Shown one piece after another: positions 1-8,559 of a stretch of DNA of 46,936 nucleotides (position 1 is the stretch's first letter; the number at the start of each line of letters is the position of its first letter). A model generated the notes under the pieces. The model searched no databases. It saw only the letters and a program-made list of their open reading frames with translations, and had not been told where the DNA came from. This DNA is from Paenibacillaceae bacterium. Lineage in GTDB: Bacteria; Bacillota; Bacilli; Paenibacillales; NBRC-103111. Both the position numbers and the translations under genes were made by a program. The stretch is taken from contig JAJFMO010000001.1 of NCBI GenBank assembly GCA_020697475.1, positions 1 to 46,936 on the forward strand, given 5' to 3'.

Positions 1-1
1 G

Positions 2-583
2 ATCGCCAACGCAAGGCAAATCAACATGCCGAACGAGAACATCGAGCGGGCGCTCAAGAAGGCGGCCGGCGACTCGGACAACGTCGATTATGAGGAGATC
101 ATCTATGAAGGGTACGGACCTGGCGGGGTGGCGATCATGGTTCGCTGCCTGACGGACAATCGCAACCGCACCGCAGCGGATGTTCGCTCGATCTTTAATA
201 AGCGCGGGGGCAATATGGGCGAGACCGGCTGTGTCTCCTATATGTTCGACGAGAAAGGCGTGCTCACGATCGACCGCGAAGAACGGGACATCGACGAGGA
301 TGAATTCATGATGCAAGCGCTCGAAGCGGGGGCGGAGGACATCGCCGTAAGCGAGAGCGAGTTCGAGATTACGACCCACCCGCATGATTTCGAGAAAGTG
401 AAAAACTCGCTTGAGGCGGACGGATACGAGTTCTCCGGCGCTTCGGTTCGCTATATCCCACAAAACACGGTCGTGGTGGAAGGGGAAAATGAAGAAAAGC
501 TGCTGCGTATGATGGACGCCTTCGACGACAACGACGACGTCCAGGATGTTTATGCCAATTTCGAAACGGTCGGCGAAGATTAA
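2..583 (+). CDS. YebC/PmpR family transcriptional regulator, 5'-truncated by the window edge
   Basis: Partial gene: the reading frame is open from base 2, so the first in-frame ATG at 26 is internal. The residues before it (IANARQIN) and after it (MPNENIERA) match the conserved YebC/TACO1 core, where NMPN-NIERA is a family hallmark. The middle carries the family's GPGG (residue ~32 after that ATG) and NRTAADVRSIF stretch, and the C-terminus is acidic (DDNDDVQDVYANFE), as is normal. Family members are cytoplasmic DNA-binding or translation-assisting proteins; which role applies cannot be read from the sequence. The stop lies 3 bp from the stop of the convergent nitroreductase gene, with no terminator between them. 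Confidence 0.93.
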   Translation: MANARQINMPNENIERALKKAAGDSDNVDYEEIIYEGYGPGGVAIMVRCLTDNRNRTAADVRSIFNKRGGNMGETGCVSYMFDEKGVLTIDREERDIDEDEFMMQALEAGAEDIAVSESEFEITTHPHDFEKVKNSLEADGYEFSGASVRYIPQNTVVVEGENEEKLLRMMDAFDDNDDVQDVYANFETVGED

Positions 584-586
584 CTC

Positions 587-1234
587 CTAGTCAACGATTT
601 CAAGGATTTCGTCGATTTCTTTGCGGCCAAGCTTCGACGGCGTGTCGGCAGGATATCCAAGCGCAATCACCATGTTGATTTGGCATTCGTCGGGAATGTT
701 CAAATAGTTGCGCAGTTCGTTCTGTGCCAGCAGTACCGGCCCGGTCATCGGGCATGTGGCTAGTCCTTTGGCGTGGGCGGCCAGCATCAAGTTCATCGAG
801 GCCAAGCAACTGCTCTTGATTCCTTCTTCTTCCCAGATCGCCTTGTCCGCGAAACCGATCGGGTCGAATATTTTCTCGCGAAACTTGGATTGATACGGCG
901 TGGCCAGGCAAACGATCAGTACCGGGGCATCGGCAAAGGCGGTTGCATAAGGTCCGAAGGAACGGGTTAACAGCTTCGCTTCGCGGCCGAGGCCTTCGGT
1001 TTCCGCCCGCGCGGCGACTCTGTGCAGACAATCCCAAGTCATCGCCTCGATTTGTTTGATCTTCTCGGCATTCATCACGGCAATGAATTTCCATGTCTGC
1101 GAGTTCGTATCGCTCGGCGCGTAGCGTGCGCAATCAATTAGATCGCGTACGTCATCGTGGCTTACCGGCCGGTCAGCATAACGCCGAATGCTTCGGCGAG
1201 ATTTCAAAATTTGCTTAAACTGCTCGTATTCCAT
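587..1234 (-). CDS. nitroreductase family oxidoreductase
   Basis: A 215-residue FMN-dependent nitroreductase-family protein. The N-terminus has the RRSIRRYADRPV motif that contacts FMN phosphate, and the C-terminus has the IALGYPAD signature. Family members reduce nitroaromatics, flavins or other electron acceptors with NAD(P)H in the cytoplasm; the physiological substrate is not deducible. I chose the ATG at 1234 because an AAGAGG ribosome site lies 8 bases upstream; an in-frame start ten codons earlier has no such site. The 5' flank on this strand contains copy 1 of a palindromic repeat (1263-1330). It appears to be a single-gene unit convergent with yebC. Confidence 0.9.
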   Translation of the reverse strand: MEYEQFKQILKSRRSIRRYADRPVSHDDVRDLIDCARYAPSDTNSQTWKFIAVMNAEKIKQIEAMTWDCLHRVAARAETEGLGREAKLLTRSFGPYATAFADAPVLIVCLATPYQSKFREKIFDPIGFADKAIWEEEGIKSSCLASMNLMLAAHAKGLATCPMTGPVLLAQNELRNYLNIPDECQINMVIALGYPADTPSKLGRKEIDEILEIVD

Positions 1235-1262
1235 GATCAAATCCTCTTTCCTTATTTGAGTC

Positions 1263-1330
1263 AAGTTCGGGGTCCCCGTAAAGTACCTGAATCAGCTTCG
1301 AAGTATAGCCCCACTTTATGGGGTTCTTTA
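1263..1330 (+). repeat. interspersed palindromic repeat, copy 1
   Basis: About 68 bp, roughly 85% identical by eye to 39442-39510. It contains CCCCGTAAAGT and, 30 bases on, ACTTTATGGGG, which can pair over 11 positions. The CCCCA/TGGGG hairpin in its 3' half is followed by TTCTTT and would compete with that pairing, like an attenuator. A CTTCGAAG palindrome sits in the middle. On the minus strand it is the 5' flank of the nitroreductase gene. The class of repeat is not recognised. Confidence 0.75.
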
Positions 1331-1402
1331 GTACTAGATTCTAATGGCTCATCCTAAATTTACGCTAGACTGCGGCCTTTTATACGAACCTATACTTATT
1401 AC

Positions 1403-1442
1403 AAACCGCTTCCGTGCCCGAATCCGGGCATGGAAGCGGTTT
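1403..1442 (-). terminator. strong hairpin after the Gfo/Idh/MocA gene
   Basis: An 18-bp stem (AAACCGCTTCCGTGCCCG against its complement, one wobble pair) closed by an AATC loop, 26 bp past the stop of the minus-strand dehydrogenase. The T-rich tract on the minus strand is short, so intrinsic termination is likely but not perfect. Confidence 0.65.
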
Positions 1443-1468
1443 GGTTTGCTATTAAGTCCGATTGCAGC

Positions 1469-2530
1469 TTAGAAATTCCAGTCCAGCTTGATTTCGTTGC
1501 CGGTGCGGGACGATTCGTATATCGCTTCAAGAATCAGGTTGTTCGTATAGCCGGTCAATGCCGAAGAAATCGGCTGCTTGCCCTCGTTGACACATTCCAC
1601 GAAATGCTTGTACATCCTCGTTCTCGATCCTTCGTCGCCTTCCTTCTCGAACTTTAGATCGACATCGAGTGTCGTGTTGAACTGCTCTGTCATCAGCTTC
1701 GCGTTGTTGCCACGGATCGAGGCGCCGCCATCGCTCCCCATCAATTGGATATACGGGTTGTTATTATCTGTATGAACAGCCCAGCTGACATCGAGCGTGA
1801 GAGTAGCGCCGTTGTCCATCTTGATCAACGCTGTGGCTAAATCTTCGACGTCGTAGTATCCGTTCCAGTCGGGTGTGCCCCAGCTGCCGATGCCCCGCTT
1901 CTTTGGGCCGAATTCTGCGTACGTGGCGCCAAATACGGATACGGGCTTCGGGTTGCCCATCAAGAAAAGTGTCAGGTCGAGCATGTGCACTCCGATATCG
2001 ATCAGCGGGCCACCGCCGGATTCGGACATCCGGGTGAACCAAGTACCCCAGCCGGGTATGCCTTTGCGCCGGAACCAGCCGGTCTTGGCGTGATAAATAT
2101 TGCCTAGCGAGCCGCGCTCCACATGTTCTTTCACTTGCAAATTCAAGCTCTCCCAACGACGTTGCTGGGTGACGAGCAGCGTCTTGCCGCTATCGCGTTG
2201 AGCGAGCAAAATTTCTTTGGCCGCGGAGGCATTGATCGCCATCGGTTTTTCCACCATGACGTGCTTGCCGGCTTTGAGTGCGGAAATGGCCAGCGGGGCG
2301 TGAAATTTATTCGGAACGCCAATGACAACAGCGTCGATGGCGGGATCGCCCAACAATTCATCAACGCTTTCGTATACGCGGGGGATGTGAAATTCTTCGG
2401 CTCGCTGCTGAGCGGCGGCTAAGAATACGTCCGTAATTGCGGCAACCTCAAACTCCGGCATCACCGTCAAGGTGCCAAGGTGCGATTTGGAAATGTTGCC
2501 GGCGCCTATCATTCCGATTCGAATAGCCAT
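1469..2530 (-). CDS. Gfo/Idh/MocA family NAD(P)-dependent oxidoreductase
   Basis: A 353-residue protein of normal family length. The N-terminal Rossmann fold starts with GMIGAGNISKSH (residues ~6-17), and the family catalytic EKP motif is present as VEKPMAINA (~residues 93-101). The C-terminal part is the alpha/beta dimerisation and substrate domain, with GGGPLIDIGVHMLDL typical of sugar or inositol dehydrogenases. It probably oxidises a polyol, sugar or inositol derivative in the cytoplasm; the substrate is unknown. AGGAGGG lies about 11 bases before the ATG. It is a single gene ending in a strong hairpin, with no transporter beside it. Confidence 0.92.
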   Translation of the reverse strand: MAIRIGMIGAGNISKSHLGTLTVMPEFEVAAITDVFLAAAQQRAEEFHIPRVYESVDELLGDPAIDAVVIGVPNKFHAPLAISALKAGKHVMVEKPMAINASAAKEILLAQRDSGKTLLVTQQRRWESLNLQVKEHVERGSLGNIYHAKTGWFRRKGIPGWGTWFTRMSESGGGPLIDIGVHMLDLTLFLMGNPKPVSVFGATYAEFGPKKRGIGSWGTPDWNGYYDVEDLATALIKMDNGATLTLDVSWAVHTDNNNPYIQLMGSDGGASIRGNNAKLMTEQFNTTLDVDLKFEKEGDEGSRTRMYKHFVECVNEGKQPISSALTGYTNNLILEAIYESSRTGNEIKLDWNF

Positions 2531-2672
2531 AATGCGGTAAACCCTCCTGTAAGTAGAAATAATATGAACTCAGCCAGTCAAGACTCAACTTGCCTAGTAT
2601 AGCCTACAATCGAACGAAAGTGAAGATGCGGTTTAATGAGGCGCAAACCTAGGCGGATCAAGTAAAAAACAT

Positions 2673-2701
2673 TTCACAATTGAAAAAATTACTATTATAA
2701 T
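2673..2701 (+). promoter_or_regulatory. sigma-A type promoter for the 48-residue gene
   Basis: TTCACA (2673-2678) and TATAAT (2696-2701) are separated by exactly 17 bp in an AT-rich stretch, 38 bp before the ATG of the small gene. Confidence 0.6.
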
Positions 2702-2738
2702 ATAGTCGAATAGTACTAGTGAAATTGGGGTGAAAACG

Positions 2739-2885
2739 ATGTTTCTGTGGAATTTAGTATGCTTCAAGTACCATGAATGGTTGTCTTCCCTGTTTCGAAT
2801 CGATGGAGCGTTCCAAACTTCCAGATTCATCCATCATCGCAACAAGGTTCATTATTATCGAAGGAAGCTGAATAAGGGGGCATAG
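2739..2885 (+). CDS. small basic protein of unknown function, 48 residues
   Basis: Unrecognised small gene in an otherwise 570-bp gap. It starts with an ATG preceded by GGGGTG at 6 bases and by a good promoter at 2673-2701. The product starts MFLWNLVCFKYHEWLSSLF and ends in a basic, aromatic and histidine-rich tail (IHHRNKVHYYRRKLNKGA). There is no clear membrane segment or signal peptide. The basic tail could bind nucleic acid, but this is speculation. After the stop come a small CCGGG hairpin (about 2887) and a large hairpin at 2945-2982, which would fit transcript ends. It could be spurious; promoter, ribosome site and stop-proximal hairpin together make me favour a real gene. Confidence 0.5.
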   Translation: MFLWNLVCFKYHEWLSSLFRIDGAFQTSRFIHHRNKVHYYRRKLNKGA

Positions 2886-2944
2886 CCGGGTACATCCCCG
2901 GTTAACAAACCATTAGAGTCTTTAGATCGCAATTCGCTTAAAGT

Positions 2945-2982
2945 GCCAACAAGCCGTCCGGGTTCCCGGACGGCTTGTTGGC
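2945..2982. repeat. perfect 17-bp stem hairpin, possible terminator
   Basis: GCCAACAAGCCGTCCGG and its exact complement around a GTTC loop. It lies between the 48-residue gene (plus) and the MFS gene end (minus). Neither side carries a real T-tract, so it is either a poor intrinsic terminator or another structural element. Confidence 0.6.
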
Positions 2983-3101
2983 AATGGGATACGACTATTT
3001 GAGAACGTTCGGGAGATTTGAACTAACAGGCGACACAGGCCGAATTACACGCGTCGTAGTTCGAATGGATCGAGTAGTTCGATATATCGGAGCACATCTG
3101 C

Positions 3102-4304
3102 TCACAGTGACTCTCCGCCGCGCGTTGCGGAGTCCCGCTTAGCCGCCGGATCGCGAAAGCGCATGAGCGTGAACGCCGCCAAGGCAACGGCGGCCAAGAC
3201 GGAAGCGGCGACGAAGACGCTCCGGCCTCCCTGTTGCTCGAACAGCAGACCGCCGGCGGCGCCGCTGAGCATCCCGCCGAGGCTGCTCCACACGACGGCG
3301 AATGCCGCCTGCCCTGTGGCGCGGAAGCGGTCCGGCACCAACTGTTGGAAGTAACGAATGGCAGCCAGATAGAATACTCCGAAGGAAACGCTGTTCAACG
3401 CCTGCACCGGCAATACCCACGCAGGATCGGATATTGTAGCCATGATCGCATTTCTTAAGACATAAACGGCGCTGGCGAAGGAGAGCAGAGTCAAAGCCGA
3501 GAACCGCTCGCCATAACGGTGGAACAAATAGAAGATTGGAATTTCACCCAAGGCGGATATCGTCCAGCTCAGCCCGATCATTGACTCGTTCGCGCCAAGC
3601 CCCCGCAAGTACAAAGCCAGGAAGACATCGTTCATTCGATGGGCTACGGAGATGATCAGCAGAGCGGAGAAGAAGAAGGCGGCCTGCCTTGAAAAAATCA
3701 TTCGCCATGCATCGGACAGCTTTCCCTTACTTGCTCGGCTTTTCCGCAACCCAGCTTGCACATCAGGAAGCGTGAACGTCAACAGCAAGCTCACGCCAAC
3801 GGTGGCGATGGGCAGATAGACAGCCGCTCCGGCGCCATTTACCTGAAGCACATAGCCGAACACGAGCGAAGAGAAGGCGAAGCCGAGCGACCCGTACACG
3901 CGGAAGGATGCGTAGCTTCGACCTGTCCCTTTGAGGGTAAGCAAAGTGAGGGAGTCGTTCAGCGAGCTTGTCGGCGTCTGAAAGAAGAAAAATACCGTCA
4001 TGAGCGCCAACAAGACGGGATAGGCTTGACTTGCAAACAAGCACAAAACACAGAGAAACTGCCCGACAAAGACGATATTAAGCGCCAGCTTGACGGCTTG
4101 CAAACGGTCGCTGGCGACACCCCAAAAGACGTTGGCGACAAGCCCGATCAGCGGCCCCATCGCGTAGATGGAGCCGATCTGCAGTTTATTCAGTCCCAGC
4201 GAATCGAAATACAGCGGCAAGCAAGTGACCAGAACGGCGCTCGTCATATAGTAGGCGAACGTAAAAGCTCGCTGCTTGGCCGCTGCGGGAATCAAAGTGG
4301 TCAC
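3102..4304 (-). CDS. MFS transporter
   Basis: About 400 residues with twelve predicted membrane segments and the MFS loop 2-3 signature as GVASDRLQ (residue ~62). It resembles the LacY/phenylpropionate-type (MFS_1_like) group; the substrate is unknown. The GTG at 4304 has GGAGG at 9 bases; a TTG two codons upstream would be only 3 bases from it, so I prefer the GTG. It begins 25 bp after the stop of the broken MATE-like gene, so the two were probably one transcription unit. Confidence 0.85.
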   Translation of the reverse strand: MTTLIPAAAKQRAFTFAYYMTSAVLVTCLPLYFDSLGLNKLQIGSIYAMGPLIGLVANVFWGVASDRLQAVKLALNIVFVGQFLCVLCLFASQAYPVLLALMTVFFFFQTPTSSLNDSLTLLTLKGTGRSYASFRVYGSLGFAFSSLVFGYVLQVNGAGAAVYLPIATVGVSLLLTFTLPDVQAGLRKSRASKGKLSDAWRMIFSRQAAFFFSALLIISVAHRMNDVFLALYLRGLGANESMIGLSWTISALGEIPIFYLFHRYGERFSALTLLSFASAVYVLRNAIMATISDPAWVLPVQALNSVSFGVFYLAAIRYFQQLVPDRFRATGQAAFAVVWSSLGGMLSGAAGGLLFEQQGGRSVFVAASVLAAVALAAFTLMRFRDPAAKRDSATRGGESL

Positions 4305-4329
4305 TTCCAATCGCCTCCCTTCCTCACCT

Positions 4330-5633
4330 CTAAGCAGACAGAGTGTTCGGAGCGCGCAGTCGATGGCGCGTCAATCCGCGCAGAGCCAACGTCACGACGA
4401 CGAGCTCCGCCGCGCATCCCAATGACTGTGCCCACGCGCCGATCGTGCCGTTCAGCCCCGGGGCAAAGAAGATCAGAACGACTAAAACAACCAACGTCGT
4501 TGCAAGGTTGCAGGATTGCGACAAGATCATATACTTCGTCTGGTTGAATAACATAATGAGACCGTTGCAATAATCAAGCCAAGGGAAAATCAGGTTCATG
4601 ATCATGAACACGTGCATCGCCCCGAGAATTCCCCTCAACAGTTCCGAATTCGCTTGAATACCCATCAGATGAACGAGGAACCACGCCCCGAACGGCGTAT
4701 AACACATCAAACCAATCATAGCTCCGGGGAAAAAAGCAACAGCGAGTGTAAATTTACGGACCAACACTCGATCGATCCGATAGAAGTTCAGCACAATTTG
4801 GTGAATATAGGAGAAGAAGCTCTGCATCAACTGTGCGAGATTCGAAGCAATCGCGTAAGAGGAGATGGCCAGCATCATGTCTCCCGATTTGCCGAGGAAG
4901 GCGTTGATCGCCGGCCCGATGACGACGGCGATCAGCGAGGAGAAGACGAGCGGGCGGTAGAACTCGAATACTTGACCGGATCGTTCGATGTCGTGCCCGG
5001 GCTCCTTGGTCGGCAGCTTGTGCCGTACGAGATGCAGCCCTTCGACCATGCTGACTAGACATTCGATGATCATTCCGGTCAGAAAAATAATCGCTCCGAC
5101 ACTGCCGCTGTTGACTTGATCGGTCGCGAGAAAATACCAGGAAACAAGCGCCATTCCGACCAGCCGGAAGCCCATGCCGATCGTCAGCCATTTTGTGCGT
5201 AAATGATAGATGATCACCCCGTGATACAAGCAGCGGACGCCGGAGAAAAAACTGACGAACATCAGCACACGATACAGAATACGTGCAAAAACAACATTTT
5301 TCCAAGCGGGGTATAAGAAATCGTCAATCCGAACACGAGCAAGAAGGCGAATAAATATACGGCAACCGTGGACATCGCTTTGAACGACAGGCGGTCGCGA
5401 CCGAGCCGTGTACATGTTTGCCTCAGCAGCGTGGTCGGCCGTTCACCGAGAGACATCAAACTCATTGCGACGGAGTAGCTGGCGACCAGCAGCTCGGGCT
5501 GCGACGACCGAGCCAGTGTGCTGTTAATGATGATATGGGAGATCATAACCAGACTGGCGGAGGCGCCAAGCGGCAAGAAGAAGACCAACAGCTTGCGAAA
5601 TCCTAGCGGTTCAGTGCGGTGCGTAGTCGACAT
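4330..5633 (-). pseudogene. MATE-like multidrug/polysaccharide exporter, disrupted by frameshift
   Basis: Two frames on the minus strand together give one multi-spanning membrane protein of about 430 residues. The N-terminal part (5633 to about 5275) begins MSTTHRTEPLGFRKLLVFFLP and contains SYSVAMSLMSLGERPTTLLRQ. After KMLFLHVF the frame runs into a stop, while the neighbouring frame continues with LYRVLMFVSFFSGVRCLYH and stays open to 4330. This is a MATE/MOP-superfamily pattern. Relatives I know of carry roughly ten more residues between these two blocks, so a short out-of-frame deletion near 5270-5285 fits better than a one-base slip; that detail is inference. AAAGGG lies 10 bases before the ATG at 5633. 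The gene directly precedes the MFS exporter. Confidence 0.72.
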
Positions 5634-5822
5634 TCGAAGCATTCCCTTTGCTGCAACCAAATAAGTTCAAGTATAATAGGAACATCATACACCAATTTCA
5701 GGCTTGGCGCTATTTCAAGAAGATGGCAGGAAAGCATCGCGAGCTTTTCAATACTTGCGATTCTCGTATATAATGAGGGTTGCCAATCGCTTAAGCTTGG
5801 GCCGATAAAGGGGAGTCGATTG

Positions 5823-6422
5823 ATGAATGAACTGAACGCTGTCGCGAATAAATTGTACGGGTACGAGCCGCAGTTGTACCCTGAAGATGTGTGGGATGAG
5901 AACCTGCAAATTCGGATCGGCAGGCTTAAAGTTCCCGGCGAGCCGTTCCCCGGCGACAAACAACCTTATGCGCTTGCCCTGAAAGCGGGGTTGCTGTTAT
6001 GGGACGAAGCGCTTGACGCTTCGCACACGATTTCCCAGAACGTGCACAATCGCACGGGAAGTTATTGGCATGGGCTTATGCATCGGATGGAGGGAGACTA
6101 TAGCAACGCCAAATATTGGTTTCGCGAAACGGGCAGCCACCCGATCTTTGCCGATCTCGGCGCCAAAGCGGCAGAGTATTTGAAGCGAATGGAACCGGGA
6201 CAAATCCCTGCGCCGCTTGCTTCTGCTCTGCGTGCGTTGACCGGAAGTGGCGCTTGGAAGCCCGACACGATGATCGATTGCGTGGAATTGCAGGTGACCC
6301 GGCTGCATGATGATGCAGCTGAAGCGCTCCTGCGCAAGCTGCAGTGGATAGAATTTTCCGCGCTTATGAATTATACTTACGATGGTTGTTGCGGAGGCCG
6401 GCTGTTCGATGATGTTGGATAA
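5823..6422 (+). CDS. conserved protein of unknown function, coupled to ytpB
   Basis: A soluble protein of 199 residues with no signal or membrane segment. The most distinctive stretch is WHGLMHRMEGDYSNAKYWFRE (shortened here to its key residues WHG, HR, EGD, NAKYW, about residues 77-97), a pattern seen in conserved hypothetical proteins of several bacterial phyla. GGGGAG lies 7 bases before the chosen ATG. A TATAAT at about 5771-5776 may be its -10 box. Its last 14 bp overlap the start of the terpene synthase gene, implying translational coupling. No function is assigned. Confidence 0.78.
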   Translation: MNELNAVANKLYGYEPQLYPEDVWDENLQIRIGRLKVPGEPFPGDKQPYALALKAGLLLWDEALDASHTISQNVHNRTGSYWHGLMHRMEGDYSNAKYWFRETGSHPIFADLGAKAAEYLKRMEPGQIPAPLASALRALTGSGAWKPDTMIDCVELQVTRLHDDAAEALLRKLQWIEFSALMNYTYDGCCGGRLFDDVG

Positions 6423-7491
6423 AGCAAGCCCTGGAGCGCTCGTCCCGCACAATCCTCTGCAGCTGATGAGTCGGATATACAAATATGTGTTGCCCGACGT
6501 GAGACGTGAGCTGGCGTTCTGGCGGGAGAAAGCGTCTGCGATTCCCGACCCGGAACTGCGTAAGCAAGCGATCGCCTCGATGACGTCCAAGCAGTTCCAT
6601 TGCGAAGGGGGCGCCGTCTATGCGGCGGCCAACTTGCCGGCACGTCATGTGCTGATCCCGCTTATTGTCGCCTTCCAGACGATTAGCGATTATTTGGATA
6701 ATTTGTGCGACCGCAGCACATCGCTCGATCCGCAAGATTTTCGCCGGCTGCATCAATCGATGCTCGACGCCGTCGATCCTACAGCAACGCCGGGAGAATA
6801 TTATGCCTTTCGCTCCGAACAAGACGACGGGCAATATTTACTCGACCTTGTCCGCACTTGCCAAGCTTGCATTCGCCAGTTGCCCTCCTATGCCCAAGTA
6901 GTTCCGCAAGTTCGGGTTTGGGTCGGATTATACGGCGACTTGCAGGTGTTCAAGCATATCCGTCTCGATTTGCGAGAACCTTCCCTGCTGCAGTGGTGGG
7001 ACCGGCACAAAGCGGATTACGGAGATGTATACTGGAACGAATTCGCTGCCGCCACCGGCTCGACGCTTGGAGTGTTCGCATTGTTCCTCGCCGCCACACA
7101 ATCCTCTCTGCCGACTCAAACCGAACAACGAATCGCCAAGGCGTATTTCCCCTATGTATGCGGACTGCATATTTTGCTCGATTACTTGATCGATCAGGAA
7201 GAGGACAGGTTGGGCGGGGATTTGAACTTCTGTTTTTACTATGACAATCCCGATTCGGCGTTCGATCGCATCGCTTATGTAGCGGAGCAAGCGCGTCGGT
7301 CGGTGGAGCCGCTGGAGAATGCCTCGTTCCATCGGATGATTATCGAGGGACTGCTGGCGTTGTACTTGTCCGACCCGAAGGTGAGGAATCAACGCGAAGT
7401 GCGCGGCGTATCGCGCAAACTGATGAAGAACAGCCCGCTCACGAGGTTGTTTTTCTGGATTAACAGTGTGTGGATTCGCAAAGCTTTTTGA
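6409..7491 (+). CDS. ytpB: YtpB-type (DUF2600) tetraprenyl-beta-curcumene synthase family protein
   Basis: A protein of 360 residues matching the DUF2600/YtpB class IB terpene synthase family, which converts C30-C35 polyprenyl diphosphates to linear or monocyclic terpenes in Bacillus. The N-terminus (PLQLMSRIYKYVLPDVRREL) and the DYLDN-LCD metal-binding motif (D94, D97, D101) are visible, with a second acidic cluster DYLIDQEEDR in the C-terminal half. The ATG at 6409 has GGAGG 11 bases upstream; an ATG at 6382 has none. It overlaps the preceding unknown gene by 14 bp and is 32 bp from the phosphofructokinase gene. Confidence 0.88.
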   Translation: MMLDKASPGALVPHNPLQLMSRIYKYVLPDVRRELAFWREKASAIPDPELRKQAIASMTSKQFHCEGGAVYAAANLPARHVLIPLIVAFQTISDYLDNLCDRSTSLDPQDFRRLHQSMLDAVDPTATPGEYYAFRSEQDDGQYLLDLVRTCQACIRQLPSYAQVVPQVRVWVGLYGDLQVFKHIRLDLREPSLLQWWDRHKADYGDVYWNEFAAATGSTLGVFALFLAATQSSLPTQTEQRIAKAYFPYVCGLHILLDYLIDQEEDRLGGDLNFCFYYDNPDSAFDRIAYVAEQARRSVEPLENASFHRMIIEGLLALYLSDPKVRNQREVRGVSRKLMKNSPLTRLFFWINSVWIRKAF

Positions 7492-7523
7492 CATTTTTAT
7501 ATAACAATAGGAGTGGGTTTACG

Positions 7524-8489
7524 ATGTCTATCGGTTCGATCGCCGTTCTGACGAGTGGCGGAGATTCGCAAGGAATGAACGCCGCAGTGCGTGCTGTAGT
7601 GCGCAGCGCCCTGTTTCATGGACTGGAAGTGTTCGCGGTACAACGCGGCTACTATGGATTAATCAACGACGATATTCGCGCGATGGATTTGCGCAGTGTC
7701 GGCGACATTATTCAACGCGGCGGTACGGTGCTGCAGACTGCCCGTTGTTTGGAGTTTCACGAGCGGGAGGGGCAAGAGAAAGCGGCGGCCAATTTACGCA
7801 AGCGCGGAATTGACGGTCTTGTCGTCATCGGCGGGGACGGCTCGTATCAAGGGGCCAACAAGCTCGATAAGCTCGGAATTCGTACGATGGGCTTGCCGGG
7901 GACGATCGACAACGACATTCCCTTTACGGACGTTACGATCGGTTTCGATACGGCAGTGAGCATCGTTGTCGATGCGGTCAACAAGCTGAGGGATACGATG
8001 ACTTCCCATGAGCGATCTTCCGTCGTTGAAGTGATGGGCCGCCATTGCGGCGATATCGCGCTGAACGCCGGGGTGGCGAGCGGTGCGGAAACGATTCTCG
8101 TCCCGGAAGTGCCGTTCGATCTCGACGAGGTTGCGTCACGGATGAAAGTGAATTTCGACCACGGCAAACGGCACAGCATTATTCTGGTCGCCGAAGGAGT
8201 CGGACACGGGCAGACGATTTCCGAAGAAATTTACCGACGCAACGGGATTGAGCCGCGGGTTACGGTGCTCGGACATATTCAGCGTGGCGGAACGCCGACA
8301 CACAACGACCGGATATTGGCCAGCCGGCTTGGCGACTTTGCGGTGCGCTGCCTGATCGACGGGGCTTCGGGGAAAGCGTGCGGGGTAATCAAGAACGAGT
8401 TGGTCGCCACAGACTTTGACAAAGTCGTCGGTACGAAGAAGCCGTTCAATATGGATCTTTACAACTTGGCGCTCAGGTTGTCCCAGTAA
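7524..8489 (+). CDS. ATP-type 6-phosphofructokinase family protein
   Basis: A 321-residue protein of normal bacterial PfkA length. It catalyses, by family, ATP-dependent phosphorylation of fructose 6-phosphate in glycolysis. Visible motifs are the nucleotide loop GGDSQGMNAAVR (residues 12-23), GGDGSYQGA (~103-111) and the catalytic GTIDNDI (D129, D131), then VVEVMGRHCG and GHIQRGGTP. The loop has Gln16 where the common bacterial motif is GGD-PGMN; the Gln form is typical of eukaryotic PFKs. The main glycolytic pfkA of Bacillota normally follows accA, which is absent here, so this may be a second enzyme. GGAG lies about 10 bases before the ATG. A terminator follows at 8560-8582. Confidence 0.93.
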   Translation: MSIGSIAVLTSGGDSQGMNAAVRAVVRSALFHGLEVFAVQRGYYGLINDDIRAMDLRSVGDIIQRGGTVLQTARCLEFHEREGQEKAAANLRKRGIDGLVVIGGDGSYQGANKLDKLGIRTMGLPGTIDNDIPFTDVTIGFDTAVSIVVDAVNKLRDTMTSHERSSVVEVMGRHCGDIALNAGVASGAETILVPEVPFDLDEVASRMKVNFDHGKRHSIILVAEGVGHGQTISEEIYRRNGIEPRVTVLGHIQRGGTPTHNDRILASRLGDFAVRCLIDGASGKACGVIKNELVATDFDKVVGTKKPFNMDLYNLALRLSQ

Positions 8490-8559
8490 GACGGGACTTC
8501 CCCCTGCGGGGGGGGAGCGAGTCTCGAATTCCGAATATCCTATCGCTCCGCATAAAAAA

